A stretch of DNA of 64,000 bases. Source: Kuschelorhynchus macadamiae. Taxonomy: Eukaryota > Arthropoda > Insecta > Coleoptera > Curculionidae. Under the pieces are notes generated by a model that saw nothing but the letters and a program-made list of their open reading frames with translations, ran no database searches and was not told where the DNA came from. Position 1 is the first letter of the stretch; the number at the start of each line of letters is the position of its first letter. Below, one piece after another: positions 34,480 through 45,758 of this stretch. Position numbers and translations under genes: made by a program. Where the stretch lies: NCBI GenBank assembly GCA_030620095.1, contig JAUTXW010002189.1, positions 347,266 through 411,265 of the forward strand. Direction: 5' to 3'.

Positions 34480-35060
34480 CCTCAGGATTTGACAGAAGAT
34501 CAAAAGTTTCAGGAGTTTATTTTGTCAAGAAATATTGCGGTTTTTAAACGAAAACATCATAAATCATATTATCTTTACGGATGGAGCCACGTTCACCACT
34601 TCGGGAGTGTATAAGCGTAAAAATAAACATTACTGGGCTATCAATAATCAGAGACAAATTCAACCAAGTAAAACGTGTGGTGCGGCATTTTAAAAAACCG
34701 AATAATAGGACCAATATTCTTTAATCTAAATCTAAATGAGGCAAGATATCTGCATTTTTTACAAAACGTAATTGAAGATATGTAAGAAGAGTTCCCAGTG
34801 AGTAAATATAATAATCTTGTTTGGCAGCAAAGCGATGCGCCCCCTCATAACATTTAATAAGTAACTAATTTTTTGAATGAAAGATATAACTTTTGATCGG
34901 AAGATATGGAATTGTTAGGTAGTCCGGATTTAATACCTCTAAATACATTTTTGCAAAATAGGATAATAAAAGAAAAACACACTTTAAATACCGAAAAGAA
35001 ATTTTCTAAGTGGCAAATTTTTAGGTAACGTATATAAATGTATTCAACAACAAGGTGGAT
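34480..35060 (+). pseudogene. Mariner-like transposase relic
   Basis: Contains TDGATFTTSGVYKRKNKHYW (first catalytic region, with the glutamate after D replaced), IIGPIFFNLNLNEARYLHFL, NNLVWQQSDAPPHN (second aspartate, near 34830), SPDLIPLNTFL (third, near 34925) and a C-terminal NVYKCIQQQGG tail at about 35025. It is spread over three frames with several stops, for example in the EDM.EEF region. A different mariner lineage from the elements at 21-26 kb. Confidence 0.8.
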
Positions 35061-35680
35061 ACTTTAGATATGAAATTTTGTATATAGATTTTTTACCTTT
35101 TTTTTAATACAAGTATAATAAAGTTCTTACTATGTAACATTCATTTCACAAAGAAATGTCACACAAAAATGTCAGCATAAAGCGCTTCAGGTGCAATAGT
35201 AAATTGATCTCATTTGTTTCGTGGCAACGATACGAGATTCAGTAAAAGCCAACCTGTAATTCCATAAAAATGGTGTCATATTTCTGGAACGGCTAAAGCA
35301 AATGCCATCATATCCTATATTTTTGAAATCGGTAAGAGAAGATTTTTTTAAATATCTAATAATATACAGGGTGTCCTATTTAAAAACGTAAGTGTGTTTT
35401 TGATCTCATCACCAAAAAATATCACATATCAAGATCTACGACTTTTGTATTTAAACTTTTTTGTATCTTCAAAAATAAAGGGTGAATATTGCATGTCAAA
35501 ATATAAAAATCACCCTGTAAATGTTTTCATTAAGTTCGGATAAGCGGTACCTGAGATATTTCGCCGTTTCCTTTCTTTTGTTACAGGCTGTATAAGTATT
35601 TGATAGTATAAATTTAAAATGTCAATTCGGCGGTTTCAACATGCCATATGAATTTGAATATAGTCGAATGCAGTCTTATC
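35025..35680 (+). repeat. Mariner-like element 3' region, first copy
   Basis: From the last codons of the relic (TGTATTCAACAACAAGGTGG) to about 35680 the sequence is a close direct match to 38405-39082. It includes GCGCTTCAGGTGCAATAGTA, AAAAGCCAACCTGTAATTCC and ATATACAGGGTGTCCTATTT. Confidence 0.85.
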
Positions 35681-36348
35681 GTGCGGGTCCAAAGTTCACC
35701 AATATTATGAATCAAATCAAAAAACACAGTGAATAACAAAATATTGTGTGATTCTTTTATCGAGCTATTAAATCTCGATGGGCTATTTACAAATATACAA
35801 GGAGAAAGAAATTTTTTTTTTATTATATTACGCAATATTATTAAGATAACCACTTAATATTATTTTATATATCAAATGCCGAGGGACTAAATAAGAAAAT
35901 TTGCTAAATATATATTTGGTTAAAATTTTTTGGTTGGCAAAAACAAAAATACACAAAATGGCAAGCGCCTTAATAAAGTCGGAAGGCGGTTCGAATCAGT
36001 TGAACAATCAGGATATGTTCTGTTTATACAGCCACTTAATGAAAGTGAGATTTTTTTTATCAATCACCAAAAATTATAAGCCCCGCTTGACCTTAAAATC
36101 TAACCACTTATACAGTGTCGTTTATTTAAATGCAGGCCACCCCTGTGCAAAGAAAACTTGTTTTTTTTTGTATTGTGATAACAAAAAAATTTTATTTTGT
36201 AAAAATATTATACACTTTTGCTAAAAACACAATTCCGATTCCGTCTGTCTGTAGGTATGTCTGTCCGTCAGTCTGTCTGTTCGCGGCTTAGCTAAAAACT
36301 ACTTGTCCGATTTCTTCGAATTTCAGTCAAAAATTAAGGGCCAAGCAT
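35681..36348. other. No gene; fragment of dispersed repeat
   Basis: An open frame at 35901-36224 has no recognisable domain. From 36240 a short dispersed-repeat piece appears (GTCTGTCTGTTCGCGGCTTA, CAAAAATTAAGGGCC). Confidence 0.5.
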
Positions 36349-36362
36349 GCGAAAAATACAGG

Positions 36363-36424
<62 letters not shown>

Positions 36425-36438
36425 CCTGTATTTTTCGT
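36349..36438. repeat. (TA)n tract enclosed by a 15-bp inverted repeat
   Basis: CGAAAAATACAGGCT, then about 60 bp of TA, then AGCCTGTATTTTTCG. The whole forms a perfect self-complementary hairpin. Confidence 0.9.
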
Positions 36439-36895
36439 TAGCCCCGAGTTTCTGGTAAAACGATTTTACCGATTTTTATATATCAAATTTTGTCTTATAA
36501 TTAATAAAAAAATTTACTTATTTTAAACACGCTTTAAAATTGGAACAAGTATTCTATAATTATTTATTTATTGCCTACAAACTTACAAATGTATTAAAAA
36601 AGTAAGCAAAAAAATGGTGTCAAATCTAATAAAAAATTTTTAAATTAAAATTCACTGGCTAATATCCAGGAGCCAGTGGCAAAAGCTCTGAGAATCGGTA
36701 TAAGGAATGTACAGAAACTTGTGCATAAAAAAACATAATTTACTTCCGAAGAAGATTGAGAAATGTACACGAAATAATCTAAAGGCAAAAGACTTAAGTT
36801 ACAATGCAAAAATGGATATTCATAATCAAATTATGATTTATACACGTCAAAGACTAATATAATCCTTCAGAAACTTTTTAATATTATAGACTAAA

Positions 36896-38172
36896 AAATG
36901 TCATCATCACTTAAAAAGTCTTCATCTTCTGAGTCGTCCTCAAATGTCGCAATGATCATTGGTGCTATTTCGACATCTGAAACTCGTTCTCGATTCCACA
37001 GATTTCTTCCAGTACTCCGACGTAATATAATTTAACGAATCTTGCCAAACAATTTGCACTTCATCTGATGTAAGACTATCGTTCACGTGTTTTTCGTAAT
37101 ATGATTTTGCCCCAACCCATATTAATTCTATTGCGTTAAACTGGCAATGGTATCGCGGCAGTCGTAAAACCTCATGTCCATTTTCTCGTAATATTTCATC
37201 TACGGCATATATTGTTGGTTTTTTAATAGATTTTGCCATTAAAAGAAGTTCTAGTTTCAGCATATTGGGTAAAGGATTTTGTTTTTGTTTTATTAGCCAG
37301 TCATAAATATCACTTTTCTTCCGGGATGAAGTAGGTTGCTTATTTAAGATTCTTGAATGATAAGATGCATTGTCCAGAATGATTAAAGATGGAGCATCTA
37401 AATTTGGAATCAGTTATTCTTTTAACCACTTTTCAAACAGTTCACAGTTCATATTATCATGATAGTCTATTCTTTTGAATGTTGAAGAAAACAGTAAACT
37501 TGAACCTGGGAGAAATCCTGTTGAAAAACCTGCATGCAAAATGATGAACCGTTTTCCCGTCCCACATCCCTTGTTTTTCTTGACACTTTTTATAGACTCG
37601 TCCTGCCAAGACTTCAAACCACTTCCATTAGAAAATATCCGAGTCTCGTCTAAAAATACCACTTTTCTAAATTTTGAATTAACATTTTCCGTGTATTTCT
37701 TTAAAAATTGGATACGCTGACTTGCTATACGTGGTAACTCGCATAAAAATCTTCGATTACAGTCCTTTTTATATCGAAAACCCAAAATTTTTATTAAGTT
37801 TGACAACGATTTTAGTCCAATTTACAATATTCCTCGATTTTTTAAAGCTTCTTTTAAAACTTGTAGGGTGATATTCGTTTTTGATGTGTATAAATCGAAT
37901 ATTACATTACCAACATCCATTTTTACATTGTCACTTAAGTCTTCTGTGTTTGGCTTTTTTCGTGTACATTTCTTAATCTTTTTCGGTAATAAATTATACT
38001 TTTTCTCATGCACAATTTTCTGTACAGTCCTTATACCGATTCCCAGAGCTTTTGCTACTGTGTCCTGGATATTGGCCTGTGAATTTTCATTTTCGTAATA
38101 TTTTATTAGATTTAATACCATTTTTTTCGCTTGTGGGTGCAAAAAACCCGAAAATTGTTTTCTATTACTCAT
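36896..38172 (-). pseudogene. DD82E-like (Sailor-like) transposase, second lineage
   Basis: Reads leftward in one frame with two in-frame stops (TAA near 37822 and 37414). The N-terminal helix-turn-helix (MSNRKQFSGFLHPQAKK.., GIGIRTVQKIVHEKKYN) is followed by a linker, VVFLDETRIF (first aspartate), FIILHAGFSTGFLPGSSLLF, DYHDNMNCELFEKWL, LIILDNASYHS (second aspartate) and YHCQFNAIELIW (glutamate). I count 81 residues between second aspartate and glutamate, one fewer than in the element at 42.7 kb. A frameshift near 37010 leads to an acidic tail (EDDSEDEDFLSDDDIF), a feature shared with that element. Apart from these lesions it is nearly complete. Ends of the element were not found. Confidence 0.8.
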
Positions 38173-38404
38173 TTTGTCACTGACTTGTCAATCTGACTTT
38201 AAAGTGACATCGCTCAAAGATGTTTGCAACTGCTGGTATTTATATGTTTATCCTCTTCTTTCATATGAAAATATCATAGGTCTATCTAATTCATCTTCCG
38301 GATTTTATGCGCAGGATATGATTACACGTAATAAAAGAAAAACAAAGTTAAAAAGTTTGTCGTTGATAAATCGTATGACCCGCACGATAACACTGCTTTT
38401 GACT

Positions 38405-39082
38405 ATAACGTAAATAAATGTATTTAACAACAAGGTGGACACGTGAAACAGCTATAAACTTATAACGATTTTGAAGTTACTTTAGATATCAAATTTTGTA
38501 TGTAGATTTTTTACCTTTTTTTAATACAGGTATAATAAAGTTCTTACTATGTAACATTCATTTCACAAAGAAATGTCACACAAAAATGTCAACATAAAGC
38601 GCTTCAGGTGCAATAGTAAATTTGATCTCGTTTGTTTCGTAGCGACGATACGATATTCAGTAAAAGCCAACCTGTAATTCCATAAAATGGTGTCATATTT
38701 CTGGAACGGCTAAAGCGAATGCCAACATATTCTATATTTTTGAAATCGGTAAAAGAAGATTTTTTTAAATATCTAATAATATACAGGGTGTCCTATTTAA
38801 AAAAGTAAGTGTGTTTTTATCTAATCACCAAAAAATATTACACATCAAGATCTACGACTTTTGTATTTACACTTTTTTGTATCTCAAAAAATAAAGGGTG
38901 AGAATTACATGTCAAAATATAAAAATCACCCTGTAAATTTTTTCGTTAAATTCGGATAAGCGGTACCTGAGATATTTCGCCGTTTCCTTTCTTTTGTGAC
39001 AGGCTGTATAAGTATTTGATAGTATAAAACTCAAATGTCAATTCGGCGGTTTGAACATGCCATATGAATTTGAGTATTGTTC
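38405..39082 (+). repeat. Mariner-like element 3' region, second copy
   Basis: Direct repeat of 35025-35680, starting at the transposase C-terminal codons (TGTATTTAACAACAAGGTGG). The upstream transposase is absent here; the DD82E-like pseudogene lies just upstream instead. Confidence 0.85.
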
Positions 39083-39599
39083 CAGTTTTAGGAGTTTTAG
39101 AATCGTGAGTTATAAATTATAAATTCTGCATATTTCTTGCGGACACCCTATCGGAAAGCATATCATCGTAAAAATTAATGAAGGTCGACATTAACTTGAT
39201 GCTCTAGCGGTTACATCGATATGATCACTAAATTATTTAGTACAATTACAGTCATGACCTTAATGTGAGCATTTCATCAGAGGGCGGGCGCATCCTCAAT
39301 GAAAATCAGTTCATAAATTTAATGACCGAGAGCAAACATGAGGAAACTGCAACAAAGTTAAGTTTTAATCGTCTTATATAATAAGTATATCTTATCGCTA
39401 AATAAATAAAAATCTTGGGTTGTTGTAATGCGAAGTCACGAACGACTACATCAGGTGAAGCGATGCCTCGGGTTGTTTCTTCTTATCAGTTCTATTTCCA
39501 TCTTAGCGAAACGAGGTGTTTTTATTTACCAGATTAAAGTCACAAATAAAAAAACTTTATGAATGTTACAGCTCAAGACATTTTTAGACTTCTTCTTGT
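39083..39599. other. No recognisable gene
   Basis: Nothing recognised. Confidence 0.4.
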
Positions 39600-39865
39600 T
39601 TGCTGTTCTCTTTCAAATCAAATCGTAAAAAAATCACCCTCCGACATTTTCAGGGTCCTTAGATGCCTAAAAACATGTTTTCCTAATTCTGTCAGTCTGT
39701 CTGTTCAAGGCATAGCTAAAATCTAATTATCTGATTGACATTTTAGTAAAAATCAATATGGCCGAACAAAATGGCGGCATAGTTATAATTGAGAATAATT
39801 TTTAATCTCCCTTTTAGGGTTTCGTGTCGCGAAAAAATAAATTGATGACAGTTTACTCTATTTAC
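39600..39865. repeat. Dispersed ATGGCGG-type repeat, copy 5
   Basis: Shows AAAAAATCACCCTCCG, CAGGGTCCTTAGATGCC, CTGTCTGTTCAAGGCATAGC and GCCGAACAAAATGGCGGCAT. Confidence 0.75.
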
Positions 39866-40318
39866 TATACTCTTAATATTAATGTTTAAAAATAGGCATA
39901 ATTCTCAACTTAACGGTTTTTATCATAATTATAATACCAGATGTAAAAACGACATTTTTTTACCAAACCACAATTTGAAGTTGTTCGAAAGATCTCCAGT
40001 TTATGCTAGAAGTAAAATTTTTAATATGCTGCCTACGGACATTAAAACATTAAATCATCTGCATATATTTAAAAACAAAATTGTTTAACGAATCGCCCAT
40101 AGTACTATATTATAACAATAAATTTAAAAAAATGTTTTTTGGAAAGAATAATTTATTTTTAGATACCTTTGTGATGTGTAATGTTTGTTTATTGTGATAT
40201 TCGTATTGAACCTTTTACATCCAAGGCATTAATTGAATTGTATTATTGTTTATCTTTGAGGTGTTTCTTTTTAGTGTAGTGCTCGAAACTAAATAAAAAT
40301 TTGAATTTGAATTTTAAA
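39866..40318 (+). mobile_element. LINE 3' end, 5'-truncated
   Basis: An open frame at 39882-40088 encodes NTRCKNDIFLPNHNLKLFE and SKIFNMLPTDIKTLN, the C-terminal pattern of Jockey/CR1-type polyproteins (HNTR...L.LF..SP.Y...K.FN.LP..IK). It is followed by a short 3' untranslated part with AATAAA near 40293 and a TTTGAATTTGAATTT simple-repeat tail. Only the last 450 bp or so remains. Confidence 0.75.
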
Positions 40319-40384
40319 TTGTGTGTATAACTGATATTGTGGTATAGTGATAAACTAGTTAAACTATGGTATTAATTTAATATG

Positions 40385-41062
40385 ATTACCTTCCTTAGAT
40401 GCAAAAAAATATGTTTTATCAATTCCGTGAGTCCGTCTGTCGGTTTATCTATCAATTCGCGGCCTAGCTCAAAAACTACTTATCAGATTGACATAACATT
40501 TTAGTCAAACATTAAGGGTCATATGGAGATAACCTGGTAATATTTTCGTAAAAGTAAAAAAAATATTACTAAACAAAACTAATTATCCAATTTACCTCAA
40601 ATTTTGCACAAAAATCAAGTGTTACAGGAATAAACTGGTAATATTTTGGTATGAGTATAAAGTATAAAACAAAATGGCGGCTTAATAAAATATTTAAAAT
40701 TCAGCCTGAAAAACTACTTATTAGAACTAATTTCACATTTTTTGCGAGCATTAAGTGTGATATAGAGACAAACTGGTAAAGTTGTGGTACGAATTCAAGA
40801 TGACGGAATAAAATGGCAGCTCAATAACTTTTTTTTAAATCATCATAAAAAAATCTTATTTAATTGTGTTAAAATTTTGCAGAAAATTTAAATGTGATAT
40901 AGGGATAAACTGGTATGAATTCAACAATATGACGCAACAACATGGCGAAGTGTGTCAATGTAAAAACTATTCGTAATGAAAGGAAAGATTCAGAACGAGG
41001 GAAGATCCGGGTAAAGAAAATTTACCGATTTTTTTGTATTATATTTTTCTTATTTCTTTATA
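40385..41062. repeat. Dispersed ATGGCGG-type repeat, copy 6
   Basis: Several internal units of AACTGGTAA..TTTTGG.A with GAATTCAAGATGACGGAATA and CAAAATGGCGGCTTAATAAA. Unit spacing is roughly 110-150 bp. It begins with AAACTACTTATCAGATTGAC and ends with AAAGGAAAGATTCAG. Confidence 0.75.
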
Positions 41063-41162
41063 CCAATAAAATTGTATATAGAACAGAACTAGCCGTTACT
41101 TAATGGAAATCCATTTTAAACAAGTAAACGAAACAACTTACTTAAAATTTCATATGACACTT

Positions 41163-41290
41163 GTTTCAGCAACACTGGCTTCATTAGATGTTAGATCTTA
41201 AATGAAAGTGTAATTCAAATAGCTTGTATTACAGTTTTATTTAAGATCTAACATCTGATGAAGCCACAGTGTTGGCGACGGTTGTCACGT
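41163..41290. ncRNA. Inverted pair of degraded hammerhead-like motifs
   Basis: Two arms of about 40 bp face each other across a 35-bp spacer. The right arm (plus) has CUGAUGA at 41255-41261, then A, GCCA-loop-UGGC, but GACG where GAAA is required. The left arm (minus) has CUAAUGA, a weaker stem and an intact GAAAC. Each arm lacks something the other retains, consistent with independent decay of two copies. Confidence 0.4.
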
Positions 41291-41879
41291 ATTTTATTTT
41301 TTGTAAAATAAATAAAGTGGAAATTTTAAATTAAGGTTTTCTTTTCCTATTTTATAACTAACTAATCATTCTATCTTTTAGGCTATTGGGGAAAATGAAA
41401 GATATTCAACCGTTTTTCCTTGGGAAGGCCATATTTCAGAAAAAAAATATCAACATATGTTTCAAAGCTCCAATTGTAACCTCACATGTGAAACTAGTGC
41501 AACTGTCAAGTCAAAATAAAAGTTATGAATAGATTCTACTGTCCCTGTTTTTTTGATTGAATCTCCCCAAGGAAGAGGGTTGATTCAGTCATTATGAACT
41601 AAACAGCAACAACTAAAACCACATATTTTAAGGATATATAATACATATATAACATATTTAAATAGAAAACATTTAAATCAATTAGTTATAGTACAAAATC
41701 AAAACACTTTTTAGTCTAATAACCATAGAAGCATAACCTAGATGGAAAACTTTATAATTTAACCTGGTGCAACTTCTGAAGTAGGACTGCTTTTAAATAA
41801 CACAAACTATAATTTTTATGAGCCATAAAAGAGAACAAATAAGGCATTAACGGATATTCCATCCATTAAAATTTACGTT
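41291..41879. other. No recognisable gene
   Basis: AT-rich; nothing recognised. Confidence 0.4.
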
Positions 41880-42719
41880 AAATTTATGCAAAGATGAAGT
41901 CATGGTTCACAGGTTTAGGGATTTGGCAATAAGAAAATAATTTGGTCTTTTCAACTGTAGATATATTTCCTTATCAGGAGACACAATAGTATTAGGCTTT
42001 AAAATTAAAATTTTGATATTTTTAAGTTTAATTTTCAATTTTTTTTCCTTCTGTGATTTCTTTAAGAACTGGAGTAGAGGGTAAATTCTCGATAGCAAGC
42101 TTTATTACCTAGTTCTCCCAAATTACGAGTTGTGATCGCTATTCTTCGATCTGATAACACACAGTCGCCATATGTATCTGCTCAGGCAGACTTAAAAGGG
42201 CCAAATACTAGGTGGTTTGTAGTATGATGAGGAAATGAGATGAATGAAATGCAAAAGTTTATAGAGTCAAGAGATTATCCATCAAGAAGAAAATGAGGTG
42301 TTTCAGGAAACAATTTGTTTGCTGTTTTATACGCTCAAACCTTTACTCTGACGTATTTAAAATAAGCGACGAAGCTGGGTCCATGTAATGCATTCTTCAG
42401 ATTTTAATCTGTGCACTACATAAACAGGTAGAAGAGTATTCCCTACAATATTGATGATTCTTGAGAAAGCCACAAATTCTCCTTTACCGGACACTATTTG
42501 GTCCACTTGCTTCTTACACTTTTCTGCAATCATATTGACTGACCTCATAACTGTAATAATACCGCTTTCGTCACGTTGCGGTTGAATATCGAACTTGTTT
42601 AAAAAGGAAATATAACTTTTTTAATCCACACTTTTTTTATTGAATCCCCTCGAATGCAAAAGCTTGTGCTTTCAGGTTTTCTTAGTGATAAGGCATGATA
42701 TAATAAGCGGAAGGTATGA
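41880..42719 (-). pseudogene. Pogo/Tigger-like transposase, 3' part of split relic
   Basis: Reading leftward: LSLRKPESTSF (near 42680), then FDIQPQRDESGIITV and EKCKKQVDQIVSGKGEFVAF (42600-42460), which match the DDE_1 core pattern NVDETG.TTV...KG.KQVG..TS.ERGE.V, and GNTLLPVYVV. FPHHTTNHLVFGPFKSA (near 42220-42180) matches LPPH.SH.LQPLDV...GPFK. The DE of NVDETG reads DES. The 5' part with the helix-turn-helix lies beyond the inserted DD82E element, near 45.8-46.0 kb. Confidence 0.7.
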
Positions 42720-43021
42720 TAAAGTGCGGGACACGAAAAAAAACCGGGCTGTCCTTAAAATACAGGTTCATAGTCTTAAGCAAGCGGAAAAGTAAAATTT
42801 GTGTACGCAAATAAATTTTATGTTATTTTATTTGTTGTAATAGTTTGCCGCTTCAACTATAAAGTGCTCCAGCTAAGCGGTACGGAAAATTAATCGAGGA
42901 TTTAATAAATTTCGCACTGGTCCACTTGTAATTGGGATGTGGCTAGAGTCTCCATGGACTTGCCGCTGGAAGGTTCAAGCTATTTCCAGTGGCGCCTATA
43001 CATTTCCAGCATTTGTTTTCA

Positions 43022-43034
43022 TTTCTATATAAAT
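43022..43034 (+). promoter_or_regulatory. Possible TATA box of the transposase gene
   Basis: TTCTATATAAATG lies about 40-50 bases before the transposase start and is kept as TTCTATATAAGTG in copy A. Spacing leaves little room for a leader, so the assignment is tentative. Confidence 0.3.
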
Positions 43035-43072
43035 GCGTTGCGTTGTATTTGTATTATTATTTCGAAGTAACG

Positions 43073-44284
43073 ATGGCAAGCAAAAGAGGAAAAACAATTC
43101 GAAGCGGTGCACGTGAAGTTATTGCGAGCGTTATAGAGACCTGTACTAGAGAAGCTGAAAATAATAGTTTGACTAATCCAATTCAAAATCGAATTGAACG
43201 CTCTGCATTTTACACTGGTGTTTCGGAAAGTAGTGTAAGAAAAATTCAAAGAGAACCTAATGATCGCTGTTCTACTTCACCTTTAAAATCTCTTGGAAAA
43301 AGAAGACCCCGATTATCATACAAAGATAAAATTGACGATGGTGATTTTCAAGTAATTCGACGAACAATAGAGTATTTTTATATAAACTTGAAGAAGTTTC
43401 CGACATGCAAACCCCTACTTCGTGCTGTAAAGAACAAAATAGATTTTCCGTACGGGTATAAAACCTTAAATTGGCTTTTACGATCAAATGCTTTTGTTTG
43501 GCGCAAGTGCCAAAATAAACGAAAATTGCTCATTGAGAGACCAAATATTTTTCACTGGCGGGTGAAATATCTATCAACTGTAAGGCAGTATAGGCAAGAA
43601 GGATGCAATATTGTGTATCTAGACGAAACCTGGGTAGATAATGATATGACAGTGAACAAATGCTGGCAAAGTGAAAGTATTACAGATGTTGTTCAGTAGT
43701 CGCTTTATTATAGTTCATGCTGGTTCAGAAACCGGATGTGTTCCAGGTGCTGCTTTAGCTTTTCGCTCGGGACTAACAACTGGAGACTATCATGGACAGA
43801 TGAATAGAGATAATTTTGAAAAGTGGTTGCTCGAGAAGCTTCTACCTAACATTCCTCCCAAATCAGTCGTGGTAATGGATAATGCGTCTTATCATTCTCA
43901 CGTAGAAGATAAAGTGCCAACTAAATACTCTACAAAAGCTCATATGATATCGTGGCTTAAATCGAATAATCTTGTACGTGATCCAACATGGAGAAAATAT
44001 CAATTATATGAAGTAATATCAGCCAACAAGCCTAAAGAAAAAAAGTATAAAATTAACGGTCTTTTACGTAACCTCGATCATACACCTTTAAGGCTGCTTC
44101 CATACATGTGCGACCTCAACCCTATTGAACTTGCATGAGAGGAGTAAAAAAATATATTCGAGAGCGCAACACCGGTGAACTTTCAATTAAAGATTTAAAT
44201 AAAATAACATTAGAAGCGGTTGACTCAATATCGGCTAAAAATTGGAAATCGTATGTTAAACATGTTCGTTCTATTGTAGATAAA
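43073..44284 (+). pseudogene. DD82E-type transposase, two frameshifts
   Basis: The start at 43073 (ACGATGG; MASKRGKTIRSGAREVIASV) is preferred to the upstream in-frame ATG at 42989 because the preceding residues are not conserved. Features: helix-turn-helix (to about residue 75, ending SSVRKIQREPND), linker, IVYLDETWV (first aspartate, near 43620), a frameshift near 43690, FIIVHAGSETGCVPGAALAF, DYHGQMNRDNFEKWL, VVVMDNASYHS (second aspartate, near 43880) and MCDLNPIEL (glutamate, near 44127), with 82 residues between second aspartate and glutamate. A second frameshift follows at LAW, where the codon for tryptophan is damaged, and a conserved C-terminus (IRERNTGELSIKDLNK) continues in another frame. 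An acidic tail region and AATAAA (near 44489) lie downstream. Confidence 0.85.
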
Positions 44285-44623
44285 TAAATAGATAGATGGC
44301 AAAATTGAAACGGTTATTGATGATTTAGTTGTCACACTGGGATCTTCAAGTAGTGACGACGAAACCTCATCATTTTTAGAGGAAGACAACGGTTTAGAAG
44401 GAATCGAAGCATTATTAGAATCACAGGCGTCAACCTCAAAAATGGCTTAGTTTTTTTTCATATATTTTGTAAAATTGTTCATAAAGTCAATAAACTGCCT
44501 CAAAATAATTAATTTTCTGTTCAATACCGGGTGTCAAAAAATATTTAATATTGCAATTAATATTTGAAAAACTACAGAACTCATATTTTTCCAAAATTAA
44601 CAGATCAATGTAGTTATAGTAGG

Positions 44624-45352
44624 GGAGCCAGCACTGATTCCAGTGAACAAGATTTATCAAAATTTTAACTTATGCAGTTCGACTTTGGGCTATTCGGGTA
44701 TAACAAAAGTGACTGTTTGTCTCCGTCTGTCATATTACTTTGTACAGGGGGCGTCATTATGAAGTACTATACAGGGCGTTTCTAATTGCGTGCTAATGTT
44801 AATGGGGTGTGATTCTTGGACCTTTTTAAGAAAAAAGTTTAATATGAACCTAAAAGTCTTAACTTTGGAGATACAGGGTATTAAAAAAACATTTTTTTAA
44901 AATCCTAATTCTGATGCTATTATAGATAAATAACTGTGTGGAATTTGATTCACGTCTTTTATGCATAAAAGGGCATTTTTTATCAACAATCAATTTTTGA
45001 AATTTCTACCAGTGGCGTGCATATGTAATGCATAGAAGACGTGTATCAAATTTCATGCAGTTGTCTACAATAGCATAAGAATTGGGATGAAAAAAAAATG
45101 TTTTCTTTTTAAACGTTACCATCCTGTATCTCAAAAGTTAAGACTTTTAGGACATAAAAACACCCCCTTTAACATTAGCACGCAATTAGGAAACGCCCTG
45201 TATAGTACTTCACAATGACGGCCCCTGTATAAAGTAATATGACAAACGGAGACAGACGGCCACTTTTGGCATACCCGAGTAGCCCAAAGTCGAACTGCAC
45301 AAATTGAAATTTTGATAAATCTCGTTCACTGGATCTGATGCTGGCTGTCCTT
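44624..45352. repeat. Foldback segment in the DD82E 3' region
   Basis: Arms of about 330 bp face each other: GCCAGCACTGATTCCAGTGA with TCACTGGATCTGATGCTGGC, TCGACTTTGGGCTATTCGGG with CCCGAGTAGCCCAAAGTCGA, CATATTACTTTGTACAGGGG with CCCCTGTATAAAGTAATATG, and TACTATACAGGGCG with CGCCCTGTATAGTA. It is present in both copies of the host element, so it was there before they separated. Confidence 0.85.
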
Positions 45353-45758
45353 GTAAAATCTGGACTTATAAATCGTGTATCACTATACTGGGTGGTCCAA
45401 TAATAGTGGACGTAGGCAGTAGCCCGGGAACCGTTAATGACAGAACTCAAGAAAAAATATATTTATAGGTAAATCGATCAAGAAAAATCAAAATTAAATC
45501 ATTTTAAAATTCGAAAGTTCGCCGTTTTTGCAACACAAAAGAGATATAGAAGGGCGGTACACGAAAGAAAACAGACAAATATAGATAGAGGTTCATTAAG
45601 CATAGTTACATTTTTTAATTATCTGAAGTGCATATAGTCAAAAAGGAGTGCCATATTATTTAAAGAACGATGGGACACCACTGGTTTAAAGAGATTTCTG
45701 GGCCGACCTTCCTAAACCAATTGACTCCGCCCGGTTTTTTTTCGTGTCCCGCACTATA

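Larger units (their letters stand above)
42722..45756 (+). mobile_element. DD82E-type (Sailor-like) transposon, copy B
   Basis: A 3035-bp element with terminal inverted repeats AAGTGCGGGACACGAAAAAA (left) and TTTTTTTTCGTGTCCCGCAC (right), flanked by TA (42720-42721 and 45757-45758). It contains a transposase gene with two frameshifts and a foldback segment in its 3' region. It lies within a pogo-like relic, whose halves are found on both sides. A near-identical deleted sibling is at 9403-11865. Confidence 0.9.

Noticed and set aside
39275..39305. TCATCAG word as another hammerhead core
   Set aside because: No GAAA, stem II or pairing flanks in the required positions.
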